Part shown: one piece after another, positions 48,531 to 59,700 of the stretch
Numbering within the stretch: the stretch's first letter is position 1
Layout: the number at the start of each line of letters is the position of its first letter
Source of the DNA: Pontederia crassipes
Taxonomy: Eukaryota > Streptophyta > Magnoliopsida > Commelinales > Pontederiaceae
Assembly (NCBI GenBank): GCA_030549335.1
Contig: CM060196.1
Coordinates: 13,593,501-13,657,500, forward strand
Length of the DNA stretch: 64,000 bases
Direction of reading: 5' to 3'
Made by a program: the position numbers and the translations under genes
Notes under the pieces: model-generated
Told to the model about the DNA's origin: nothing
Database searches by the model: none
The model's input: the letters and a program-made list of their open reading frames with translations, nothing else

Positions 48531-50682
48531 TCAAGAGACATATAAAAACTCTTTCATATTATTGAATTTTTTCTAGAGGATATTGTTAAAATATTCCAAG
48601 AAATGATAGCTACAATGAAAATATGAGCTAATCATTTTAAATAAAATAATAGAGACTTGAAGCTACTTGTCGTTATAAATGTAATGTCAAACTTGACTTT
48701 CAATTTGTCAATATTATGCCGATTAAGCAATAAATTGTGTGCATATCTTTCTATAAAAGTCATTTGAAGAGTATATTAACTTAGTGGAGGGATTTGGCTT
48801 AAAACCGCATTGACAATATGTGATATTGCAATGGAAATGAAACATTCAATGCCAATATGTCGAAACTTGGTAAACATCACAGCCTACACAGTTTGATAAC
48901 TCAACAGTTGCAAGCTTCCACTAAATAGCCTAACCATGACTAAAGTTTATGTACAAATATATTGATGAAATTGCAAATCCAATCATCACTTTTTAGTCAA
49001 AAATCTCATATCTTAATGTTCTGAATTTCAAATCACTTATGTTAGCCTCTTTGTCCCTTTTATAAAACATTTCTTTGCCCTTTTATTGATTCCTTTATTG
49101 GTTAAAGAAATTCTTGTAAAACAACATTAGTACATCACAATTTTGCAAGAAAACATGTTAAAATGAAAATATTTTTTAATGGAACAATAAATGAAAAGGA
49201 CAAACTTAAAATGTAACACCATCAAAATTTCACCCTCTGTCATATTTGAGATTACCTACGATTTCTTCTTCTTAAGCCTATCTTGACGTGAAATGCAAAA
49301 GCGAAATATTGTTAAACTACTTTTTAAAAGAGTGTGAAAACGATTTTATATCTTTCTATATTTCTTTTTATACTAGTCTTCCAAAGGCTAATTAACTTTC
49401 AAATAACTATAATATTAAATAACAAAAAAGAGTCTTAATGACATCGCGAACTTCGTCATTGTACACATCTCTATCCTTACTTTTAGTTCAACTGCTTGTA
49501 GGATTCAAATACAAAAAAATAAAATTTCTACGAGTGATGACGCTTAGTACATAATATAATATAGATGAATATGTTTGCTTAATAGAAACAATTTAAAATT
49601 TAAATTTTCATAATAAGACAATAAAATTAATAAGAAACATTCTTTACTTAACTTATTTAGCTTTTTTTCTTTCATACTTACTTCTTGCTCTTGTAGTTAT
49701 ACTTGTACCCATTCTCATACTTGTATTTATACTTATTCTTATACTTGTACTCATTCATGTTCATGTCTTATTCTTATTTATGTTCTTGTTTTTTTTTCTT
49801 TTCTTTACATGTTGCACTATGGGACTATTTGGTTGCAATGTCATTGTCGTAGGGTCAGGGTCAGAGTGACCCAACTTTGTTCTCGTCTCGTGATTTCAAC
49901 AAGAAAAGTCATGTTCTTGAGTTCAGCCAAAACATATTTGCCCTCATATTTGCACTGTTCTTGTCATGATGATAGTGGGTCCACAATGGCAAAAAAATGG
50001 CGTTTAGATAAAATAGTGAGAACAAGCTGCTGTTCTGAGTGTAGTTCATGTACCAAACACACCATATATATTTTACATTACATGTACATGCTTAAAAGAC
50101 TTCCATGTGTTCTAGACGAGCTTTTCAACTTTTATTAAGTCATGACCTTTTTATGACACATGCTTGTAAACTTGTAAGAACTATACCTTCTCAAGCATGA
50201 TACGTAAAGACCAAAGTTGTAATGTTGAGCAACCAGTACATATACATCTCACATTTTATAATTTTTACTTTATTATTTAATTAGTTATCTTTGAAGATTT
50301 CAAATAAACATATTCATAGTAAAGAAAAAGAATGCCATTTAATATTGAATCAAATAACGAAATAACAATTTTTAAAAAATCACATAAACTCGAATTAGGT
50401 AACCTCAAATCCAAATCTGATTATTTCAAAATTCTACTAGGTTCGGATGGCTTTTATTTTTTATTTCTACCTTTATAACATAAAAAATTGAGTCAAGTTT
50501 CTCGAAAATCGAGCTCAGTCCCAATTCTTTTTTTATTCTACTTTGGAACTCAACTGGGTCTAAATCCTAATCTCCTATTATAATTTTGATGTGAAACTCA
50601 TAACGAGTATAAGAAATTTGGAGGTAAATTAAGTCAAATCGCTTTTCAACAACATCCTTCAACTTCACTTTGCAACACGAAT
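48531..50682. other. Intergenic AT-rich region between S1P and TilS
   Basis: No convincing ORF, RNA gene or element. A decayed ACTTGTA.T.ATACTT run (49680-49760) is a local degenerate repeat of CTTGTACTTAT-like units. Otherwise nothing seen. Confidence 0.6.
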
Positions 50683-51450
50683 GTCCTCCATCCTTTAACT
50701 TGTTTCACTCGGTACCCTTCTTACTTGCAATTGGCCGTCTCTCGATCGCGGAGTTGACGTGGCATTGGCACGACATCTTCTCTCATTTCTAGATAAACAT
50801 AATAATAATATGACAATATTAAAAATTTTAAAAATTTTTAAAAAATAAAAATGCCATGTACTCGCCCCTCCTTTTGCGACCACCGACAATCATCAGAAGA
50901 GCGACCCTCCTTCTCTGGCACGTCGATAGACACGCGAGCCGGAGGGAGGGGGGGCGAACTCCTCCCCTTTTTGTTGTGTGCGTGTGTCGACAACACACGC
51001 AGGCAAAGGGGGGGAGGGGGGTCGCCCCACTTGCGAGCTCTTGTCGGAGCTCGTAGAGGGGCAACCCCTCCCCTTTTGCTTGCGTGCATACGTGTGTCGA
51101 CGACGCATGCAGGCCCCCCTTTGAGCTCCGACGCCTACGTGCGTGCGTCGACAACACACGTAGGTGTCGCCCCCCTTCCCCGTGGGCGAGCTCCGACGAG
51201 AAGGGCCATCCAACGTGCGTCTCTATCGGCGCGACAGAGAAGGAGGGTCTCCTTCGATAATCGTCGGTGGTTGCAGAAAGAGGGGTGAGTGTTTTCTTAT
51301 TTTTTTTAATTTTAATTTTTTTAATATTATCACATCGTTGTGATATTTATGTGAAGATGTCGTATCGTCGTATTAGTTTCATGACGGGGAGACGGTAGTA
51401 CCGGGTGAAATAAATTAATAAATTAATAAATTAATAGATGGAGGGAAGGT
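50683..51450. mobile_element. GC-rich foldback (MULE-like) element upstream of TilS
   Basis: The left end (CCTCCATCCTTTAACTTG then TTTCACTCGGTACC) is matched in inverted form at the right end (GGTAGTACCGGGTGAAAT then AATAGATGGAGG). The interior (50850-51290) is strikingly GC-rich. It contains three to four diverged copies of a GTGTGTCGACAACACACG-type palindrome, each followed by a purine-rich GGGG/GAGG segment. No transposase ORF is present. The family is inferred from structure only and no target duplication was proved. Its right end is about 120 bp from the TilS start codon. Confidence 0.6.
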
Positions 51451-51514
51451 GGAGGGTATGAGCAAACTTTCAGGGCAAACAAGTTGGCTCATGCTCACAG
51501 GCTGCAAACTCTCT

Positions 51515-51522
51515 TTTATATG
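51515..51522 (+). promoter_or_regulatory. TATA-like box of TilS
   Basis: TTTATATG lies about 50 bp upstream of the ATG at 51569, right after the foldback element, and would give a short leader. Weak assignment by position. Confidence 0.35.
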
Positions 51523-51568
51523 ATCTTGTAAATAAACGACAAGGAGAAATCCCTCACTCTCTCTTGTG

Positions 51569-54500
51569 ATGTTCTGCGTTCTTCGCCCATGCCCTTATCT
51601 TCACCTCCGTCGCTTCTTCTGCCGGAGTGCCGGCGCCGGCGTCGGCGGAGGTGCCGCCCCGGACTTGGCGAGGTACAAGGAGGTCTTCGCCCGGCGGATG
51701 GCTATGGCCGGCATCAAACCCCACCATCGCATTGGTATATGACTCCTACCGACATTCTCAACTTTATTGCGATTTTCTTTTTCTGTCGCTTCCGTTTAAC
51801 TACCACGTTTGGTTGGCAGCTCTAGGCGTCTCCGGCGGACCCGATAGCATGGCGCTCTGCGTCTTGACGGCGGGCTGGAAATTGGATGCATCGGTTGCCG
51901 CGAGGAACGAGGCGACGGGGTTCATCGATGGGCTTCTGGGAATTGTAGTGGATCATCGGCTGCGAACGGAGAGCGCAGATGAGGCTGTTCTAGTCCGAGA
52001 TAGGGTGCAAAAGATGGGTAAGTCTGCATTTTGCTTATTTTCTTCTAGCTAATTGGAGAGTTCGGATGTGTGCTCTGGGCTTATTCTTTCATGCATATCC
52101 GTCTTGGTTATGATGTGTTATAGGAATCAGATGTGAGATTGTGAATTGTGATTGGCCAGACGGTAGACCAAAGCTGGGCCATTTGCAAGAGTCTGCTCGG
52201 GAAATGAGGTATTTCTCTATCCTAATTCGGGCCGCTTGCAAAAAGGGTATATTTGAACTTATTCAATAAAGGTGTTTGGCGTGACTACAACTTGAGTTGC
52301 TTTGATCTCTTGAAATGTATACTCGGGATGAACAGATCACACAGCTTGTCCTTGAATATGGTTGTGTGGGGATGTTTTTGTTTTTGTAATAGCTGGTGGT
52401 TTGAAATTTCTGCATGGCCGGGTAATTTCCATACTGTCATATGAAGATGTTTAACTTGTTGGGTTCTTGTCATTATATCTAGTTTATTGGTACCCAGTGT
52501 CTTTTCCTTTGAAGGTGAAAATAAAAATAGGCAAAGTTTATCATTCTCCAGTCAACTTAGTCATTTTTAAATGCATGGTTATCGTGGATAGTGTATGAAA
52601 TGACTGTTTCCTCAAAAAAGAAAATGTAGAAATGATTGAATTTCATCTAATCCACCACAATATTGAAGGCTTAAAACATTTGAAGAAAGTGTCTTTTGGA
52701 TAGCAATCAAGTTCTTGTGATTCTGGAACTAGAAGTATTCATGACTTAGCTTCAAAGCTCAAAGCTTTTGAAGAGAGTGTCTTTCAGATAGATGCCAAGT
52801 TCTTGTGACTCTAGAAGTATTCATAACTTATCTTCAAGAATCATTCATGACTTTGAGCAAATGAGTTAAGATTAATCATTAAGGGGCTTGAACTCCTAAA
52901 GATGTGTTTTGCTTTCGTCATGTCTAGTTGTCTACTAGTTTTTTTTAAATTTCATTAGTTGCATCTATGCTGCATTTCACTTCCATTACCACCATTAAAC
53001 TGTTTGAGATTTTTATGCAATTAAGTAACTCGATACAGTTTGTGACGAGTAGTTCATTACATGATAACTTGATAAACTATTTATTTCAGGTATAAAATGT
53101 TGCAAGGGGTGTGTATTGAACAACAAACAGGCATCTTGCTTATTGCACATCATGCAGATGATCAGGTTTGACCCCAGTCTGTTCCAAGAATGACTTCTCC
53201 GAGTGAATTCTGATTAGTGATTACTGTTCCTCTGAAAGTATTGGTATTACCTTCAGCCATTTGATTTTCCTAATGGCGAATTTCTTCTGAATTTTTTAGA
53301 GAATCTCTGAAATTACTTTGGCATATTAGCCATTCATTTGATGCATTGATCTTCTAATCATTTATTATATTCTGCTGATGTACATATTCATTATGGACCC
53401 TTTCTATGAGATTTTGCTAGTTTTTGTTTTTCTATATGAATGCACATACTCTTACCTTACGATTCACTAAACAACATCAACAACTTGATGCAAGATCAGC
53501 TTGCTGAATGCTTACGCAAAATTGCGAGTTTATAACAAAATATTCATATCTGGCATTTTTTTTGTGATTCAATGGAGTTCTTAACATCATATTTTCTGCA
53601 ACCAGCTATGTGATTTTGGCTATAGACTTGTTGAAGTTCATGTAATCAACTACTTTTAAAAAATAATCATGATTCACGTGTTCAATCGCTTATTTATTAC
53701 AACAAATGTGACTGGAGAACAAACAGTAGTTGCATCCAGTAATCAAATATTCTTGCCACATTTGTGTTCTGTTGAACCTGAGAGAATAGTAGTTAGTTGT
53801 TAAACTTAGTATTAATCAACAGAATTTCCATGTTTCCGAGCATGCACACAACTATATCATTTGTTTCAAAGTTTCTACATTTTTTGGATACATTATGAGA
53901 TAGCAAAGGCTTACTTGATGACTCGAATGATAGATTGTACATTTGATGTTGGGGTTGCCAATAATCAAGTTAATACTAATATATTAAGTTCTGTTAAAAA
54001 GGACCTCCTGTGTCGAGTGATCTGTAGTTTTTTATGCTCATTTGTTTTTTTGCATTAAGATTAGTGGTAACTTGTCCTTTCTGCGAATTTATTCGCATAT
54101 TGATCTTACAATTACTGAATCCTGATAAATGTAGGCTGAACTTTTGATTCTGAGGTTATCCCGAAACAGTGGAGTCCTTGGGCTGGCTGGCATGCCATTT
54201 GTTTCACAACTATTTCCTGAATTTGTAAGCTGTGAAAAGGACTCACGCAATGATGGCATTCTACTGGTGCGGCCCATGATGGAATTCTCGAAAGATGATA
54301 TGTACAAGGTTAATACATCAACTGCACTTAATGTCCCAATGTTCTTGCTCGCATTAATGTTCTGTGGTTGTCTGTTAAGTGGAAATATGCAGATGCTGTG
54401 CTTATATAATTGTGATACGATAATGCGAAAGACATATACAGATAAAGAGGAGGCAGCCCGATGCGCGGCTGAGCTCCGCACTCCGATCGGCACCTTGCCG

Positions 54501-56671
54501 ATCACATACCTAGGCCTCCCTCTCTCTGATCGTCACATCAGCTCTCGGGGGTGGACCCTAGTCCTCGAGCGCATGGAGCAGAGGCTTGAGGGCTGGAGTT
54601 CACGACTCCTATCCCGAGGTGGCCGACTCATTCTCCTTAGCTCTGTTCTCTCGGCGCTTTCGGCATACTACATGACGATCCTTCGGACACCAGCACAGAT
54701 TATCAGGTGTATGGACTCCTTCAGGAGTAGATTTTTTTGGCAGGGGTGCAGATCTAATAGACGAGGAGTTCATCTAGTTGCATGGAGCAGTTCTGTCGTC
54801 CCACTTCCTAGGGAGGACTAGGGGTCCGAGATCTCCGCTGCACTAACTGATTTCTTCTTGCTCAGTGGGTCAGGCGGATCATATGGGGCCTGAGGACAAT
54901 CTGTGACGATCGGTTTTCTTCACTTGCTACGTGCGCGATCTATCTTGGGAGTCGAGACCGATACTACCTCGTGGGGCCTCATCCTTCTGGAGGGGAGTGG
55001 CATCACTGTCCCCTCGGGTGCGCCCACTCATGACACCATCACTTTGCACAAGAGAGCATTTCTCATTCTGGCGGCACAGCTGGTTCCCTGGGTCCCCTCG
55101 TGGAGGCTTTTCCCCGTCTATATGCACTGGCGGCACATCCTGACGCGACAGTAGCGGAGACATGGTCCGAGGCTGGTGACATTGGCTCTGGCTCCTCGAC
55201 CTCTCTTTTTAGATCAACCCTCATGGACCAGTGCATCACCGAGCTTTTGGAGCTCCATCGGAGGGCAGCCCCGTACCGTCCCGACCATTCTAGGCCTGAC
55301 GGATAGGAGTGGCTACACGCAGCTTATACATTCAATTCCTTCCGGACATGGCATCGGAGGACTTCTGGAAACTGTAGGCTCATTTGACGATCCCGAGTAC
55401 CGCTGAAAGTCAAGATCTCTGCTTGGCTTATGTGGCGAGGTTGGCTCCTCACCAGGACATACAAGGCACGTTGGGCACCCCACACGGACACATCTTGCAT
55501 TTTGTGTGGCGAGGCGGACGAGGACATCGACCATTTATTTTTTGCGTGTCCGACAGCATGAGGCATTTGGCAGCGGATGACCATTGGGGTCTATTCCCCT
55601 CAGATTCTATTCTCAGACCTTATGGTAGTCGTTCCGAGTATTGACACGACAGAGATGGAGAGCGCCACTGGTGTCTTTTTTGGCTGGTTCCTGGGTCTCA
55701 TAGCTCCGGCATAACTAGGTGATTTTTTGTGGGGAACGATGTCAGACATCATATTTTACACCACATCTCTTTCCTTCTTCGAGAGTGAGGTTTTGGATAG
55801 CTGATATAATTTTCCTTTTGTTGCTGCTCTCATTTTGAGAGCTCACACTTGTATACAAATAAAGAAACATGTCACTGGAATTTTTATCAAGAGTGAACCT
55901 CTATTAGGAATGGCTCAACTGAATGAAATGAATCTATTGTCACAAAGATATAAGTGAAAAGGAAGAACATGTGGCCTATATTTCTTCTCATTTATGTAGT
56001 AGACTCCTTTCACTAAATTTGAATGCTTACTTTCTTTTTGAATGAAATGATTTTATTGAAACCAAAGTTTAAGTGCATTGTGACATGTTTGTTGTGTTGC
56101 TATACATTATTACGGTTTAAAATGTCTTGTTGAAGTATTTTTGCGCATACAAAAGGCTAAAAAAAATATCCGGTGATCTGAATGCATTATGTTCCCCAAA
56201 ATATCTCAATGCCTTGCCAGTGTTCATCCAATTGAAGATTACAATTGAAAATCATTGCATCACTGCTGTTGCTTGTATCTATTGATGATCTACTTTCTTG
56301 CGTAGAGTTTGATGCCAAGATAAGTATGACTTTAATTAACATGTCAAAAAGTAGTTATATCTTATTTTTGTCTTCATTTATTTTAATGGAAGTTTTACTT
56401 GTGCTTTATTCATTTTCTTATCACCTATTAGTAATCTTTACACCATTCTAACAACTCTTTCCCATTCCCTTCTTTTCTTTCATTCTTTTCTATTTTACTT
56501 TCTTCATATGTTTAAATTTCTCTTTTCCATATATCTACACTTGATTAATTTGAACAAGTATAAATCTTCCTGGACAAGTAATGGCATGTTGTTTATTGGC
56601 CACGTTCTACTAATTATTGTAAGTATTTAAGAAATTAAAGGCATCAAGTCCCTTATATGTGTGTGTGTGTC

Positions 56672-56705
<34 letters not shown>

Positions 56706-59700
56706 TGTATGTATGTATATCTACAAGCACCAAGAATAAGTTGGATTTTGGAATTTCTGCTAAACTCAGAATTGAAAGCGGTAAAGGTTGATTAGATGTG
56801 ATTAGATCACTTTATATAGAAATCACCTTATTAAGGAGAAAGTGCAAGGTCCTGATCGAGGTTCGAAAGATTGCCCTCTAAGATACCTCTAATGTATATG
56901 AGGTTAATGAGTATGTAGAACACCCCGCTTTACACCTTGGTGTAGAGCGCTTATTTCTTATCATTTAAATAATTTAATGATTATAATTGATAATTAAATT
57001 GATGATATACTTCTTAGATGAAATAATATGTACTTATTTGAGTAATGCGATGATAAAAATATATCATTTAAGGCTAAATAAATTACAACTGTCGAATTAG
57101 TCATATTTGTTAACATGACTTGATCATGACCATTGAATAATCCGATCATGTTGACTTTAATCATATTTATTATTTGCTATATACTTTAAATTAATATATA
57201 ATTGCTTCCTTAATAAGTAAAATTAGTGCTCTACACCCGTTCTACATCAACTCTACATATACTGATATACATTCTCCTCAATGTGTACCTACACAGTTGA
57301 AAACATATATTGGTATAATTATTGTCGTAAATGTTTATCTTGCCAATTCATTTAGTTAAAAATAGCGTTTACCAGACGCAAGGTTTGTTTGTCGCATCCA
57401 TTTTGTTCCAGATGTTTTCTTATGTAATGCAATTTTGCTTATGATGTTCAACCTTTGTACAGATATGTCAAGGTGGTTATCAGCAATGGGTGGAAGATCC
57501 AACAAACCAAAGTCAATTATTTGCCCGGAATCGGATACGATTGTCCTTGAGAAGTTCATCATCAAGTAAGCCTACGCACGGTAACTTGGTGGATACATCT
57601 ATCATGAAAGTTTATAATTAGAGCCCTCATGTAAGATACTGATGGGAAATTTAGATTGTAGAAAGACCAAGATGCTTAAATTATGAACTGACCACTGCAT
57701 CAGGTCATGTTATTGCGCTTTGTGTAGAACCTAAATTCTTGTGCCAAATCAATAATGGTAATCATGGAAATTTTGATGTATTAATATGCGCAAATCTGGT
57801 TTTGTGACTTTTGTTGGTTGCGCTCTGCACTCTCCGGTGTGGCCAACATGTGATGGCAGTTGCTGGTGCATTGAGATGTGAAGTCATTTTTTGGTATGGG
57901 TAGTATGCTGTTGTCATTTTTTTTCATGGCCATATGCTTTTCTGTTGGCCTTTATCGAAATTATTGTAATATCTACTATTATTAATGGAACCCTCGGATG
58001 ACTACCTTCTTGCTAGTCGTCCTTTCTCAACAACAACAACAATAACAAAGTCTTATCCCACTAGGTGGGGTCGGCTACATGGATCATACGACGCTATTCC
58101 GCTCTATTAGTAATAAAACCTTTCGGTATATTATTCACCAATAGATCTTGCTCTATTAGTTCGCCAAGTGTCCGCTTTGGCCTCCCTCTCTCTCTTTTAA
58201 TCAGACTCCAGATTATTTGATCTACTCTTCTTACTGGCGCATCTAATGGTCTTATCTGAACATGACCAAACCATCTCAAACGATTCTCTACCATTTTCTC
58301 ACTAATAGGAGCCACTCCGACTCGTTCACGTATATGGTCATTCCTAATCTTATCTAATCTTGTATGAGCACACATCCATCTCAACATCCTCGTTTCGGCT
58401 ACCCCCACTTTACGTTCATGTTGTCCCTTCATAGCCCAACATTTACTACCATATAACACTGTTGGTCTTATAGCAGTACGATAGAATTTTCCTTTAACTT
58501 TATTGGGTACTTTTCTATCACAAAGAACTCCAATGGCTTTCCTCCACTTACACCAACCAACTTGAATTCTATGATTAACATCGTCATCAATCTCACCATC
58601 TTGTCTTACAACAACAACAACAAAGCCTTATCCCACTAGGTGGGGTCGGCTACATGGATCATACGACGCCATTCGTTGATCCATGTTCATGAGATTCGAC
58701 AGGGTTTTACGCTGGCACACCATCTTGTCTTACAATTGATCCTAAATATTTAAACTTTGTCACTTGAAGAATTATATCCTCCCCTAGCCTAACTTTCAAA
58801 TCGTCTCTAAGTTATTTATTTGTGAAATTGCTATGCATATATTCTGTTTTATTCCTACTTAAACGAAAACCCTTTGACTCCAACGTATTTCTCCATATTT
58901 CCAATTTTGTATTAATCTCTTCTCTTGAATCCGCTAAAAGTACTATATCATCCGCAAATAGCATGCACTTAGGTACCTCCTCTGTGATACTCTCGGTTAT
59001 AACATCGATAATTAAGTTAAATAGATACGAGCTTAAAGTTGATTTTGATGTACGCCAATTCCTATAGGAAATTCATTTGTCTCACCTCCGGGTGTCCTAA
59101 CCCTAGTCAATGCCCCATCGTACATATCTTGTATTACCTTAATGTAGGCAACACTCACCCTCTTCTTTTGCAAGGCTTTCCAAAGTACATCCCTTGGTAC
59201 CCGATCATACGCCTTCTCTAAGTCAATGAAAGCCATATGTAAGTTTCTTCTCCTACTTCGATACTTCTCCATCATCCTCTTTAGTAAATAAATCGCCTCT
59301 GTAGTGGATCTTCCTGGCATGAATCCAAATTGTCTCTCAGAAATACTAGTCTCCATTCTCAATCTATGCTCAATCACTTTTTCCCATAATTTCATTGTGT
59401 GACTCATAAGTTTAATCCCTCTATAATTTGCACAATTCTGAATATCCCCTTTATTTTTGTAAATAGGAACTAATGTACTTAATCTCCAATCATCAGGCAT
59501 CTTTTTCGACCGTAAAATCTCATTAAATAGTTTACATAACCACAACACACCTTTTTCTCCTAAACATTTCTAAACTTCAATCGGTATACCATCCGGTCCA
59601 ACGGCTTTACCATTCTCCATTTTTTTAAGAGCTTCGCTAACCTCCGAGACTTTAATTCTACGATAAAATGACCTATTAAGCTCACGTTCGCTAACTGTCA

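Larger units (their letters stand above)
54309..57462 (+). other. Intron 5 of TilS
   Basis: 3.15-kb intron occupied in its first half by an L1-like LINE fragment (54436-55865) and in its second half by AT-rich DNA with GT and ATGT microsatellites (56659-56718). Confidence 0.8.

Noticed and set aside
50838-51288. Several overlapping Arg/Pro/Gly-rich frames on both strands
   Set aside because: They arise from GC-rich tandem palindromes in the foldback element. Frames are open on both strands at once and show no domain.
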